From the NCBI RefSeq assembly GCF_003970865.1, contig NZ_RXLZ01000035.1, forward strand, positions 1 through 52,045: a stretch of 52,045 nt of DNA, written 5' to 3'. Below the pieces are notes generated by a model. It was not told where the DNA came from. It did no database searches and was given only the letters and a program-made list of their open reading frames with translations. Positions 26,698 through 35,818 of this stretch are shown here, one piece after another; position 1 is the first letter of the stretch; each line of letters starts with the position of its first letter. This DNA is from Stenotrophomonas maltophilia (GTDB lineage Bacteria; Pseudomonadota; Gammaproteobacteria; Xanthomonadales; Xanthomonadaceae). A program made the position numbers and the translations under genes.

Positions 26698-27567
26698 CTA
26701 CAGCGCCGGGATATCCTGTTCCGTCGCCGGGAACCCGAGCGCTTCGCGCTTCTCGCGGATGTACTGCGGCAGCGGCGGCCGGGCAATGCCGTGATCGATC
26801 AGCCACTGCTGGCACTTCTTCTGCCAGGGCAGCAGGTCCGGTGTGGTGATTTCCCAGTAGATCGCTTCGACCATGGCCATCCGATCCGGCGCACCGGGTT
26901 GGGCCGATGACGGCGATGCAATCGTAGGGTCCGCGCCGTGTTCGAGCAGCCAGTAAGCCTGCTCGAAGCCCCCGCGCCCGGTGTACCAGCTCAGGACCGT
27001 ATCGGCCTGGCCGATGTTGGATTCGTTGACGTGCGCGCCGCGCTCCACCAGCAGCTGGATGTTCTGCCACAGGTTGCCGGAAATGAAGGCCTGGAACAGC
27101 AGTGTTTCGGTGTTGGAGTTGCGGGTGTCCGGATCGCCGCCATGATCCAGCAGCAGGGCCAGGTAGCGCGGATCATCCATCTTCGCGGCGTAGACCATGG
27201 CGTTGTTGTGGCGGAACGTCTCGCCGTCCAGCGTTTCACTACGCCGTGCATTCGGGTCGGCGCCGTTGTCGAGCATCGCGCGCAGGCCTTCCAGGTTCTG
27301 CGCGCGTAACGGCCACGCGATAAGCGGAATGCCATCCTGCTTCGAGAATTCCTTGTCGGGGTTCACGCCTTCGGTCTTGATCAGGCGCGTGATCGTCGCT
27401 GCGTCACCCTGTTCAGCGGCGATGGCCAGCTCAAGTGCCTTGCCTTCGAAATAGCGCTCCGCGCCGTGCGAAGACGTGCGCGCGCAGGCGTTCAGCATCA
27501 GCAGCATCAGCAGCATCAGCGCCACGCAGGAGAATGGCGTAAAGGAACTGTGAAGGTGGCGGCGCAT
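26698..27567 (-). CDS. Ankyrin-repeat lipoprotein, candidate immunity protein
   Basis: The 289-residue product starts MRRHLHSSFTPFSCVALMLL and has a lipobox LNAC, so it should be a periplasm-facing lipoprotein. The mature part contains about five ankyrin-like repeats: LELAIAAEQGDAATITRLIK, NLEGLRAMLDNGADPNAR, DPRYLALLLDHGGDPDTR, NLWQNIQLLVERGAHVNE and FEQAYWLLEHGADPTIA. It is divergent from the XVIPCD lipase gene with 105 bases between. Cognate immunity proteins of such T4SS effectors are typically periplasmic lipoproteins, and ankyrin lipoproteins accompany several lipase toxins. I therefore infer that it protects against the neighbouring effector. AAGGA lies six bases before the chosen ATG; another ATG at 27582 is in frame. 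Confidence 0.88.
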   Translation of the reverse strand: MRRHLHSSFTPFSCVALMLLMLLMLNACARTSSHGAERYFEGKALELAIAAEQGDAATITRLIKTEGVNPDKEFSKQDGIPLIAWPLRAQNLEGLRAMLDNGADPNARRSETLDGETFRHNNAMVYAAKMDDPRYLALLLDHGGDPDTRNSNTETLLFQAFISGNLWQNIQLLVERGAHVNESNIGQADTVLSWYTGRGGFEQAYWLLEHGADPTIASPSSAQPGAPDRMAMVEAIYWEITTPDLLPWQKKCQQWLIDHGIARPPLPQYIREKREALGFPATEQDIPAL

Positions 27568-27672
27568 GTGATTCCTTGACATGGACCCGTTCGGGGGATG
27601 ATAGCGTTGGCCGTGGTCATTCCAGCAGGTCCTGGGTGACCGCGTCTTCACTGATGAGCAATGGAGTCTGCC
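27568..27672. promoter_or_regulatory. Divergent effector/immunity intergenic region
   Basis: Only 105 bases separate the two divergent genes. On the plus strand a perfect TTGACA (27576-27581) overlaps the alternative start of the ankyrin gene, but a matching -10 at 16-18 bases is poor (gatgatag). The two promoters must overlap or lie back to back here, so coordinated control is likely. Confidence 0.35.
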
Positions 27673-30030
27673 ATGAGCGGTCACGATCCCGAGCAGCAGG
27701 AACGCCTGCTGCAGGCACGGGCCAAGAGCATCCAGGCGCAGCAGCATCTGGTCGAGCAGCTGCAGGGAAATGGACACGCCACCGAAGCGGCGCGGTTGCG
27801 CGAGACCTATCACGCCCGCGAGTTGGGTTCGCTTGCCGGTGATGTGTATGCCTCGGCAAAGGGCAAAGGGGAACCGCCGGTCGGGTGGACGCGTGCAAGC
27901 GCCGTGACCGACCCGGACACGCTCAAGGCGGCAGGTATCACGCTGGGCGCGGCCGACCTGAAGAAGCTGATGCGACCGAACGACTCGGGTTTCCGTGCAG
28001 AGATCTATATTCCGGACAAAAGGGTGTTCGGTGATGACGCCAAGCCGGTGCTGGTGTTCAAGGGATCAACCGGCGAAATCATCGATCCCCGGGCCAAAGG
28101 CGGACGGCGCGAGTCGGGCGGTGAGGATTTCCTCAACAACGGGCGGCAGGGCGTCGGCATGCAGAGCGATTACTACGATCGCGCCATGGGTCTGGCGAGT
28201 CGACTGAAGACCTCGGGCCTCAGCTTTGAACTTGCGGGCCACTCCCTGGGCGGCGGCATGGCGTCGGCCGCGTCGGCCGTCACCGGTGCGCGTGCCACCA
28301 CGTTCAACTCGGCAGGCCTGCATCCGGTCACCGCTGATCGCTACGCCAAATTCCACGGGTTGCCGGTGTTCAACACGCGCGACACGGTGCACACCTACCA
28401 GACGTCGGGCGAGGTGCTCAACGATGTGCAGAATGGATTGAAGCGGCTCAACGAGCATCATCGGCAGGGGTTTGGCCTGCTGGCCAGCGAGACCAGCCAT
28501 CTGCTGCGCCAGCCGGGCGTGCAGCAGATGGTCACCCGCAAGCTGCAGGAAATGATGCCGGCCGGTGCACAGACCGCCACCGCCCAGCTGGTTGACCAGC
28601 TGGCCTCGAAGTCCGGTGCCGAGGCACTGCGCAATGTTCCGGTGGCTGCCGGCAGGATGGAGCTGCTGCTGGATGCCAAGACCGAGGTGAATGGCAGGGT
28701 CGTGGATCGCCGCCATCGCGAGGCACCGAGCCAACTTGCCGAGTACGGTGGGCCGTTGGCGGAGGTGCTGATTGCCGGTGCCCGGGGCATGCGTGTTGGC
28801 CGGGTTGCGGGTGAACACATCGAGCAGGCGGGCGCGCTGGCGGGCCGCGGCATGAGCCTGTCCGGCGTTGCCGTTGAACGTGCGTCGACCCTCCAGGGAA
28901 ATGCCATCGGCACCGTGGTGGATTACGGTGGCAAGAGCATGCGGGTGGGCATCGAAGGCGGTGCGACGGTTGTTGCCAAGGGACGCGAGCTGCAGGGTCT
29001 GGTCGAATCGGTCAGCCACCGCGTGCAGGCCAAGGGCAGCTACGGCTGGAACATCGGAGCAAGCGTGCTGGGTGCACTCGGTGCCGATGACATGGCCAAG
29101 CAGTGGCGCGAGCACGGTGATGCAACGCGTGGCCAGCATGAGGCCAAGGCCCGTGAAGCCACCCGTGAAGCGACGGCAGACGCGGGTCGCATCCGCGCCG
29201 GTGGGCATCATCTGGGCGGCCAGGTGCAGGACGGCGTGCACGGTGTAGCCAACGGCCTGCGCAACGGCTATGCCGTGTATGGCGCAACCTTCCACATGGG
29301 CATGAACTGGAGCAGCCATCAGATCACCAGCCTGTCGTCGCAGGCGCCGGCCGTGCTGGCCGGCACCGTCGGGTTGGGCGCGATGGCCAACAAGGGCATC
29401 GCCACGCACCTGCCGACGCCGGCGTTGCCTCAGAACCTGATCAACCTGGCCAAGACGTCTTGGGTGGTTGGGCGTGGGGGGGCGACGCTGGGTGAATCCG
29501 TGGAGCGCCATGGCATGAGCGAGACCATGAATCCCAGCCTGGATGCGGCAATCGCCAGGCAGGAGGTGGCCGCACGCAAGCTGCTCGGCCAGCCGCATGC
29601 GCAGCTGCAGGATGGGGGCGCGAAAGTGCCTGCGCTGAACGATCCGGCCCACACCGATTTCCACCTGTTCAAGGGGGCGCAATCGGGGGTGTACGGCCTC
29701 GACACGCGCCATGGACGCATGCCCGACCTGCAGAGCGACCAGCTGGCCGGCGCGCTGGCTGCGCAGGCCAAGCGTGACGGGCTGCAGGCCATTTCCCATG
29801 TGCTGCTCAGTGATGACCGCACGCGGGCATTCGCGGTCGACACCCCGGATCTGGACGCAGCTCACCGTCGGCATGCGCATGTGGACGTGGCAACCGGAAT
29901 GGCCCAGCCGCTGGCCGTCAGCACGGCCCAGGTCGACGCCCTCAACGCCGGTCGCGTCGCGGCCCAGGACGCCGGTCTGACCCAGCAGCAGGTGCAGGAG
30001 TCGCAGGAGCAGGCGCGACGCATGGGCTAG
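27673..30030 (+). CDS. Lipase-domain effector with C-terminal XVIPCD (antibacterial T4SS)
   Basis: The 785-residue protein has no signal peptide. An N-terminal lipase-like domain (about 1-260) contains KPVLVFKGSTGEI and SFELAGHSLGGGMASAAS with the GxSxG nucleophile Ser191. The middle part (about 300-640) is helical and Gly/Ala-rich. The last 125 residues match XVIPCD, the signal recognised by VirD4 of the Xanthomonadales T4SS: DGLQAISHVLLSDD (for GLxxIDHV), RAFAVDTPDLDAAHRRHAHVDV (for FAVQG...DPAHRRA) and a Gln-rich tail (LTQQQVQESQEQARR). It is therefore probably a phospholipase toxin injected into the periplasm of rival bacteria. GGAG six bases upstream supports the ATG at 27673 over the ATG at 27661. 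Confidence 0.88.
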   Translation: MSGHDPEQQERLLQARAKSIQAQQHLVEQLQGNGHATEAARLRETYHARELGSLAGDVYASAKGKGEPPVGWTRASAVTDPDTLKAAGITLGAADLKKLMRPNDSGFRAEIYIPDKRVFGDDAKPVLVFKGSTGEIIDPRAKGGRRESGGEDFLNNGRQGVGMQSDYYDRAMGLASRLKTSGLSFELAGHSLGGGMASAASAVTGARATTFNSAGLHPVTADRYAKFHGLPVFNTRDTVHTYQTSGEVLNDVQNGLKRLNEHHRQGFGLLASETSHLLRQPGVQQMVTRKLQEMMPAGAQTATAQLVDQLASKSGAEALRNVPVAAGRMELLLDAKTEVNGRVVDRRHREAPSQLAEYGGPLAEVLIAGARGMRVGRVAGEHIEQAGALAGRGMSLSGVAVERASTLQGNAIGTVVDYGGKSMRVGIEGGATVVAKGRELQGLVESVSHRVQAKGSYGWNIGASVLGALGADDMAKQWREHGDATRGQHEAKAREATREATADAGRIRAGGHHLGGQVQDGVHGVANGLRNGYAVYGATFHMGMNWSSHQITSLSSQAPAVLAGTVGLGAMANKGIATHLPTPALPQNLINLAKTSWVVGRGGATLGESVERHGMSETMNPSLDAAIARQEVAARKLLGQPHAQLQDGGAKVPALNDPAHTDFHLFKGAQSGVYGLDTRHGRMPDLQSDQLAGALAAQAKRDGLQAISHVLLSDDRTRAFAVDTPDLDAAHRRHAHVDVATGMAQPLAVSTAQVDALNAGRVAAQDAGLTQQQVQESQEQARRMG

Positions 30031-30040
30031 GGGCGCGGGG

Positions 30041-30187
30041 TTCCCCTCCCGTCCAAGCTGCGATACAGTCAAGGGGTGTCCAGCCTGACGACCCCGCATA
30101 CCCTTTCTTCCGCACGCCGTTGGTGGCGATGGTGGCCCGTTGCCGTCGTCCGCCCCCATAACGCTGTGTCCCGGAAGGAAAGTCGTC
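30041..30187 (+). promoter_or_regulatory. trp operon leader with a Trp-rich frame (candidate attenuator)
   Basis: A possible promoter is TTCCCC (30041-30046), 17 bases, TACAGT (30064-30069). In the leader, a frame open from GTG at 30076 to TGA at 30223-30225 encodes RRWWRWWPVAVV, with four Trp codons in five at 30121-30135, and overlaps the trpE start. The Trp codons lie in a segment that can pair as GGCGATGG with CCGTCGTCC. I see no T-tailed terminator before trpE, so any control would be by translation coupling or structure. The start codon of the leader frame is uncertain, with AAGG only one base upstream. Confidence 0.45.
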
Positions 30188-31663
30188 TTGAACTCGCACG
30201 CTCAGTTTCAGCTGCAGGCCGCTGAAGGCCACACCCATATTCCCGTCGTCCGTGAAGTGCTGTCCGACCTGGACACGCCGCTTTCGGTCTATCTGAAGCT
30301 CGCCGACGGCCCCAATACCTACCTGTTTGAATCCGTCGAAGGCGGCGAGCGCTTTGGTCGTTACTCGATCATCGGCCTGCCGGCGCGCCGCGTGTATGCC
30401 TTCCATGGCCACACGCTGACCTTGCGCGAAGACGGCCAGGTGGTGGACACCCGCGAGGTGGCCGACCCGTTCGCCGAAGTCGAGGCGCTGCGCAGCGCCC
30501 ACTCGGTGCCGAAGCTGGAAGGCCTGCCGGGCTTCACCGGTGGCCTGGTCGGCTGGTTCGGCTTCGAGTGCATCGGCTACATCGAGCCGCGCCTGGCCCC
30601 GCCGGCCGGCCGCGATGAACTGGGTACCCCGGACATCCTGCTGCTCGATTCCAACGAGCTGGCCGTGTTCGACAACCTCAAGGGCCGCCTGTACCTGATC
30701 GTGCACGCCGACCCGCGGGTCGACGGCGCCTTCGAGCAGGCCCAGGCCCGCCTGGATGCACTGACCGCCAAGCTGCGTGCGCCGGGTGCGGGCTATCCCG
30801 CGCCGCTGACCAGCGACGTGCTGGACGAATCCGATTTCATTTCCGGCTTCACCCGCGAAGGCTTCGTCGATGCGGTCCAGCGCAGCAAGGAATACATCCG
30901 CGCCGGTGACATCTTCCAGGTGGTGCTGAGCCAGCGCCTGAGCGTGCCGTTCAAGGCGCGGCCGGTGGATGTGTACCGTGCGCTGCGTGCACTGAACCCG
31001 TCGCCGTACATGTATTTCCTCGATGTTGGCGACCTGCAGGTGGTCGGTTCCTCGCCGGAAATCCTGGTGCGCCTGCAGGATGGCGAAGTCACCGTGCGAC
31101 CGATCGCCGGTACCCGCCCGCGCGGTGCCACCGTCGAGCAGGACCTGGCGCTGGAAGCTGAGCTGCTGGCCGACCCGAAGGAACGCGCCGAGCACCTGAT
31201 GCTGATCGACCTCGGCCGCAACGATGCCGGTCGCGTGTCCAAGGCGGGCACCGTGGAAGTGGGCGAGCAGTTCGTGATCGAGCGCTACAGCCACGTCATG
31301 CACATCGTCAGCGAAGTGACCGGGCAGCTGCAGCCGGGCCTGAGCTACGCCGACGTGCTGCGTGCCACCTTCCCGGCCGGCACGGTCAGTGGCGCGCCGA
31401 AGATCCGCGCGCTGGAAGTGATCCGCGAGCTGGAACCGATCAAGCGCAACGTCTACGCCGGCAGCATCGGCTACATCGGCTGGCACGGCGATGCCGATAC
31501 CGCGATCGCCATCCGCACCGCGGTGATCAAGGACGGCCGTCTGTACGTGCAGGCCGGCGCCGGCATCGTCTACGACTCGGACCCGGACAAGGAATGGGAC
31601 GAGACGATGAACAAGGGCCGCGCGCTGTTCCGCGCCGTCGCCCAGGCCGCAAAGGGCCTGTAA
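30188..31663 (+). CDS. trpE: Anthranilate synthase component I
   Basis: The 491-residue product converts chorismate plus ammonia or glutamine-derived nitrogen to anthranilate. The N-terminal regulatory part includes LLES-like NTYLFESVEGGERFGRYSIIG, the usual tryptophan-binding element. The catalytic domain shows AGDIFQVVLSQRLSVPF, SPEILVRLQDGEVTVRPIAGTRPRG, LIDLGRNDAGRV, VMHIVSEVTGQL, FPAGTVSGAPKIRA and AGAGIVYDSDP. I choose a TTG start at 30188 because GGAAGGAAAG is placed correctly upstream and the resulting N-terminus (SHAQFQLQAAEGH) matches the family; the frame opens earlier at 30140. It starts the operon trpE-SIMPL-trpG-trpD-trpC-HAD. Confidence 0.95.
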   Translation: MNSHAQFQLQAAEGHTHIPVVREVLSDLDTPLSVYLKLADGPNTYLFESVEGGERFGRYSIIGLPARRVYAFHGHTLTLREDGQVVDTREVADPFAEVEALRSAHSVPKLEGLPGFTGGLVGWFGFECIGYIEPRLAPPAGRDELGTPDILLLDSNELAVFDNLKGRLYLIVHADPRVDGAFEQAQARLDALTAKLRAPGAGYPAPLTSDVLDESDFISGFTREGFVDAVQRSKEYIRAGDIFQVVLSQRLSVPFKARPVDVYRALRALNPSPYMYFLDVGDLQVVGSSPEILVRLQDGEVTVRPIAGTRPRGATVEQDLALEAELLADPKERAEHLMLIDLGRNDAGRVSKAGTVEVGEQFVIERYSHVMHIVSEVTGQLQPGLSYADVLRATFPAGTVSGAPKIRALEVIRELEPIKRNVYAGSIGYIGWHGDADTAIAIRTAVIKDGRLYVQAGAGIVYDSDPDKEWDETMNKGRALFRAVAQAAKGL

Positions 31664-31730
31664 GCCTGCCTCGCCACGGCCGCTGCGCCGTGGTCGTTCC
31701 GCTGTTCCCGTTCAAGACAAGGAGTACTGC

Positions 31731-32510
31731 ATGAAGCTGCTGAGCGCATTGCTGTGGTCGTCACTGCTGGCCACGATGGCCCCGTCTGCGTGGGCGCAGG
31801 CCAATACCATTCCCTCGCAGCCGCACCTGCTGGTGAAGGGCGAGGCGCGCCGCGTGGTGATGCCGGACCGGTTCGGCCTGCAGTTGAACATCGAAGAGAC
31901 CGACATGGACGCCGATGCGGCGCGGCGCCGCGTGCAGGACAACGTCGCGCGCGTGCTGGCGCTGTTCAAGCAGCACAAGGCGGTGGAAGGCAGCGTGCGT
32001 GCGGACAACCTCCAGATCGGTCCAGCTACCCGCTACGAGCAGAGCCGGCAGGTCTTCATCGGTACCCGCGTGTCGCGTCAGCTGCGTGCCAGCTTCGCCA
32101 GCGTGAAGGCGATGCAGGACGTGCTGGGTGCGCTGAAGGCCAACGAGAACGTGCAGGTCAGCAGCATTGCCCCGACCTATTCGGGCGAAGTGGCGCTGCG
32201 ACGCGAACTGAAAGGCGAGGCAGCGGCCAAGACCCGCGAGTCCGCGCAGGGCCTGGCCAAGGCCTATGGAACAAAAGTGCGTGGCCTGTACAGCATCTCC
32301 GACGTGGCGCCGGACTTCGCCTACGGCATCCAGGCCGGGCAATGGCCGCAGCCAGGCGAGGATGGTGAGTATCTGGACAGGATCTCGGTGACCGGCAGCT
32401 ATGCACCGGCCCCGGCACCTGCGCCCGGTGCACCGGAGTCCATCGAAGCCGGCCCCATCACCTACACCGAAAACGTATACGCCATTTTCCTGATAAGCGA
32501 CGGAACCTGA
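31731..32510 (+). CDS. Secreted SIMPL-domain (DUF541) protein
   Basis: The 259-residue product begins with a cleavable signal peptide ([20 protein letters not shown], cleavage near AWA-QA), so it is exported. The rest is one SIMPL domain: [49 protein letters not shown], and [21 protein letters not shown] near the C-terminal half. Proteins of this family include YggE and bind or oligomerise in the envelope, some linked to oxidative stress; no enzyme activity is evident. It has AAGGAG upstream and sits between trpE and trpG, two bases before the trpG ATG, which is an odd position for an envelope protein. Confidence 0.9.
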   Translation: MKLLSALLWSSLLATMAPSAWAQANTIPSQPHLLVKGEARRVVMPDRFGLQLNIEETDMDADAARRRVQDNVARVLALFKQHKAVEGSVRADNLQIGPATRYEQSRQVFIGTRVSRQLRASFASVKAMQDVLGALKANENVQVSSIAPTYSGEVALRRELKGEAAAKTRESAQGLAKAYGTKVRGLYSISDVAPDFAYGIQAGQWPQPGEDGEYLDRISVTGSYAPAPAPAPGAPESIEAGPITYTENVYAIFLISDGT

Positions 32511-32512
32511 CC

Positions 32513-33100
32513 ATGTTGTGGATGATCGACAACTACGACAGCTTCACCTACAACCTCGTGCAGTACCTGCAGACGCTGGGCGCCGAGGTCAAGGTGGTGC
32601 GCAACGATGCGATGAGCGTGGACGAGATCGCCGCGCAGAAGCCCGAGCGCATCGTCATCTCACCCGGCCCGTGCACGCCCAACGAAGCGGGCGTGTCGCT
32701 GGAGCTGATCCAGCGCCTGGGCCCGACCACGCCGATCCTCGGCGTGTGCCTGGGCCACCAGGGCATCGGCCAGGTCTACGGCGGCACGGTCATCCGTGCC
32801 GGCAACATCATGCACGGCAAGACCTCGCCCATCCGCCATGAAGGCAAGGGCGTGTTCGCCGGCCTGCCGGACCGTTACCAGGCCACCCGCTACCACTCGC
32901 TGGTGGTGGACAAGCACAGCCTGCCCGATGTGCTGGAAGTGACCGCCTGGACCGAGAACGACGACGGTTCGATCGAAGAGATCATGGGCCTGCGCCACCG
33001 CCAGTTCCCGGTGGAAGGCGTGCAGTTCCATCCCGAATCCATCCTCACCGAACACGGCCACGCCCTGCTGCGCAATTTCCTGCAGCGCCCGGCGGCCTGA
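32513..33100 (+). CDS. trpG: Anthranilate synthase component II (glutamine amidotransferase)
   Basis: The 195-residue product supplies ammonia from glutamine to TrpE. The class I glutaminase triad is present: the Cys in [11 protein letters not shown], and the His and Glu in VQFHPESIL. The N-terminus [19 protein letters not shown] and the block [14 protein letters not shown] are diagnostic of TrpG/PabA. PabA function for folate synthesis is possible in organisms with a single copy. It begins two bases after the SIMPL stop, and trpD follows after 16 bases with an AAGGAG site. Confidence 0.95.
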   Translation: MLWMIDNYDSFTYNLVQYLQTLGAEVKVVRNDAMSVDEIAAQKPERIVISPGPCTPNEAGVSLELIQRLGPTTPILGVCLGHQGIGQVYGGTVIRAGNIMHGKTSPIRHEGKGVFAGLPDRYQATRYHSLVVDKHSLPDVLEVTAWTENDDGSIEEIMGLRHRQFPVEGVQFHPESILTEHGHALLRNFLQRPAA

Positions 33101-33116
33101 TCCAAGGAGCATTCCC

Positions 33117-34148
33117 ATGAGCTTCTCCCCCCAGGAAGCCCTGCAACGCACCATCGAGCACCGCGAAATCTTCTTCGACGAAATGGTCGACCTGATGCGG
33201 CAGATCATGCGCGGCGACGTGTCGCCGATGATGACCGCCGCCATCCTCACCGGCCTGCGCGTGAAGAAGGAAACCATCGACGAGATCGCGGCGGCGGCCA
33301 CGGTCATGCGTGAATTCGCGCTGGCGGTGCCGGTGGCCGATACCACCCACCTGGTCGACATCGTCGGCACCGGTGGCGATGGCTCGCACACCTTCAACAT
33401 CTCCACCTGCGCGATGTTCGTCGCTGCCGCGGCCGGTGCGCGCGTGGCCAAGCACGGCAACCGCAGCGTGTCGTCCAAGTCCGGCAGCGCCGATGCAGTC
33501 GAAGCGCTGGGCGCGGCCATCGAGCTGCAGCCGGCGCAGGTGGCCGCGGCCATCGAACAGACCGGTATCGGCTTCATGTTCGCGCCCATCCATCATCCGT
33601 CGATGAGGGTGGTCGCGCCGGTCCGCCGCGAGATGGGCGTGCGCACCATCTTCAACATCCTTGGCCCGCTGACCAATCCGGCCAGCGCACCGTCGGTGCT
33701 GATGGGTGTGTTCCACCCCGATTTAGTGGGTATCCAGGCACGGGTGCTGCGCGAGCTGGGCACCGAGCGCGCCATGGTGGTCTGGGGCCGCGACAACATG
33801 GATGAGATCTCGCTGGGTGCCGGCACCCTGGTGGGTGAGCTGCGCGACGGCAAGGTGCGCGAGTACGAGATCCACCCGGAGGACTTCGGCATCGCCATGT
33901 CGGCCAGTCGCAACCTGCGCGTGGATGGCCCGGAGCAGTCCATCCAGATGCTGCGTACGGTGCTGGATAACACCCCGGGCCCGGCACTGGACATCGTGGC
34001 GCTGAATGCCGGCGCCGCGCTGTACGTGGCCGGCGTGGCCAGCGACATCGGCGACGGCCTGGCCCGCGCCCGTGCCGCCATCGCCAATGGCAGCGCCCGC
34101 CAGCGCCTGCAGCAGTATGTGGAGACCACCCGCGCGCTGGTTGCCTGA
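33117..34148 (+). CDS. trpD: Anthranilate phosphoribosyltransferase
   Basis: The 343-residue product transfers phosphoribose from PRPP to anthranilate. Blocks typical of TrpD are [19 protein letters not shown] (PRPP loop, GTGGD), [22 protein letters not shown] (KHGNR...SGSAD), [35 protein letters not shown] and [17 protein letters not shown]. The ATG at 33117 has a good Shine-Dalgarno (aaggagc). It is cytosolic and dimeric by family. Confidence 0.96.
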   Translation: MSFSPQEALQRTIEHREIFFDEMVDLMRQIMRGDVSPMMTAAILTGLRVKKETIDEIAAAATVMREFALAVPVADTTHLVDIVGTGGDGSHTFNISTCAMFVAAAAGARVAKHGNRSVSSKSGSADAVEALGAAIELQPAQVAAAIEQTGIGFMFAPIHHPSMRVVAPVRREMGVRTIFNILGPLTNPASAPSVLMGVFHPDLVGIQARVLRELGTERAMVVWGRDNMDEISLGAGTLVGELRDGKVREYEIHPEDFGIAMSASRNLRVDGPEQSIQMLRTVLDNTPGPALDIVALNAGAALYVAGVASDIGDGLARARAAIANGSARQRLQQYVETTRALVA

Positions 34149-34222
34149 GCGCGCGGTTCAGCCTGACCCTCTTGATGGCCGATAATGGCCGTCCTCACCG
34201 CCCCCGCACCGAACCGAAGACG

Positions 34223-35017
34223 ATGAGCGACATCCTGCAGACGATCCTGGCCCGCAAGGCCGAAGAAGTGGCCCAGCGCCGCGCCCAGCGCCCGCTCGAG
34301 GAGCTGCAGGCCGCCCTGGCCAGTGCCCCGCCGGTACGTGGCTTCGTGCGCGCGCTGCAGGCGGCGGTGGCCAACGGCGACCCGGCGGTGATCGCCGAGG
34401 TGAAGAAGGCCAGCCCCTCCAAGGGCGTGATCCGCCCGGATTTCCGCCCGGCCGACATCGCCGTCAGCTACGAGTTCGGCGGCGCCAGCTGCCTGTCGGT
34501 GCTGACCGACGTGGACTTCTTCCAGGGCGCCGACGCCTACCTGCAGCAGGCCCGCGAGGCCTGCACGCTGCCGGTGCTGCGCAAGGACTTCGTGATCGAC
34601 GCCTACCAGGTGTACGAGGCGCGCGTGCTGGGCGCCGACTGCATCCTGCTGATCGTCGCCGCGCTGGACGACACCCAGCTGGCCACGTTGTCCGAGCTGG
34701 CATTGTCGCTGGGCATGGACGTGCTGGTGGAAGTGCACGACATCGATGAACTGGAGCGGGCACTGCAGGTGCCGGCGCCGATGATCGGCATCAACAACCG
34801 CAACCTGCGCACCTTCGAGGTGTCGCTGCAGACCACGCTGGACATGCAGAAGGCGGTGCCGCGTGATCGCCTGCTGGTGACCGAGAGCGGCATCCTCGGC
34901 CCGCAGGACGTGGCGCTGATGCGCGATGCCGGCATCCATGCGTTCCTGGTCGGCGAGGCCTTCATGCGCGTGGAAGAGCCGGGTGAGGGCCTGCGTCAGC
35001 TATTCTTCGCGGCATGA
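34223..35017 (+). CDS. trpC: Indole-3-glycerol-phosphate synthase
   Basis: The 264-residue TIM-barrel enzyme closes the indole ring. Blocks are [38 protein letters not shown] with the catalytic Lys, [37 protein letters not shown] with the second catalytic Lys, [18 protein letters not shown] and [15 protein letters not shown]. The ATG at 34223 is the family-type start (MSDILQTIL); upstream in-frame sequence to 34172 is not homologous. TrpF is not fused and is not in this window. The stop codon overlaps the next gene as ATGA. Confidence 0.96.
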   Translation: MSDILQTILARKAEEVAQRRAQRPLEELQAALASAPPVRGFVRALQAAVANGDPAVIAEVKKASPSKGVIRPDFRPADIAVSYEFGGASCLSVLTDVDFFQGADAYLQQAREACTLPVLRKDFVIDAYQVYEARVLGADCILLIVAALDDTQLATLSELALSLGMDVLVEVHDIDELERALQVPAPMIGINNRNLRTFEVSLQTTLDMQKAVPRDRLLVTESGILGPQDVALMRDAGIHAFLVGEAFMRVEEPGEGLRQLFFAA

Positions 35018-35730
35018 AAACGCACTATCCGACGCCGCGCGACGATGCGCCGCTGGTGGTCTTCGATTTCGACCACACCCTCTACGACGGCGATTCGGGC
35101 ACCCATCTGTTCGCCTCGCTGATCAAGCGCAACCCGTTGCGCATGCTGGCCGCGCTGCTGGTCACGCCGATCGCCGGGCCGATGGTGGCGCTGCTGCCGA
35201 CCCGTCGTGCCGGTATTTCGGTCTATGTGTGGATCGGCAGCTTCGGCCTGCACCGTGCGCGTGATTTCAACAAGGTCATCGACGCCTATGTGCTGCGCAA
35301 CGAGGCACAGATGCGCGCCAAGCTGCTGCCGCAGGCGCTGGAGGTGTTCGCCGCGCACCGGGCCAAGGGTGACCGCGTGGTGGTGGCCACCGGCGCGCCG
35401 CCGGAGCTGGCACGGGCGATCCTGGCCTTCGTGGCCCACCAGGACGTACCGGTGATCGGCACCGAGGTCGGCCCGCGGTTGGGCGGCGTCGGCCCGACCC
35501 GCCACTGCCACAACGAAGAGAAGATGCGCATGCTGCGCGAGCGCGGCTACGGCGACATCGACATCGCCTACTCCGACAGCACCGCCGACCTGCCGCTGCT
35601 GCTGGCAGCCAAGGCGCCAGTGGTGGTGAACCCGAAGCCGGGCCGGGTGGACTTCTTCCGCCGCGTGCTGCCGGCCGGCACCCGCATCCTCAACTGGGGC
35701 TGCGTGGACCGCGGTGGCGACAAGGCCTGA
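35014..35730 (+). CDS. HAD-IB family phosphatase
   Basis: The 238-residue product has HAD motif I as [15 protein letters not shown] (nucleophile Asp and general acid Asp), motif II as [12 protein letters not shown], and motif III/IV as Lys...[13 protein letters not shown]. The arrangement resembles SerB-like and cardiolipin or phosphatidylglycerophosphate-type HAD-IB phosphatases (YfhB group). The hydrophobic insert [20 protein letters not shown] suggests contact with membrane lipids. It overlaps trpC by four bases (ATGA), so it is translated with the trp genes, although no role in tryptophan synthesis is obvious. The substrate is unknown. Confidence 0.88.
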   Translation: MKTHYPTPRDDAPLVVFDFDHTLYDGDSGTHLFASLIKRNPLRMLAALLVTPIAGPMVALLPTRRAGISVYVWIGSFGLHRARDFNKVIDAYVLRNEAQMRAKLLPQALEVFAAHRAKGDRVVVATGAPPELARAILAFVAHQDVPVIGTEVGPRLGGVGPTRHCHNEEKMRMLRERGYGDIDIAYSDSTADLPLLLAAKAPVVVNPKPGRVDFFRRVLPAGTRILNWGCVDRGGDKA

Positions 35731-35752
35731 TCCCGCCGCACGGTGATGGATC

Positions 35753-35813
35753 TGCCGGCCAGCGGCCGGCACTACCCCTTCTCCGTCCCGGTAGTGCCGG
35801 CCGCTGGCCGGCA
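35753..35813. repeat. REP pair in inverted orientation
   Basis: A reverse TGCCGGCC element ending CTAC (35753-35775) faces a forward GTAG element of the same sequence (35791-35813), with a 15-base spacer. The pair forms a large palindrome between convergent genes and probably limits read-through. Confidence 0.85.
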
Positions 35814-35818
35814 AACGC

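Noticed and set aside
28066..30159. Minus-strand open frame of 697 codons opposite the effector
   Set aside because: It is a shadow of the effector frame with no ribosome site or recognisable motif.
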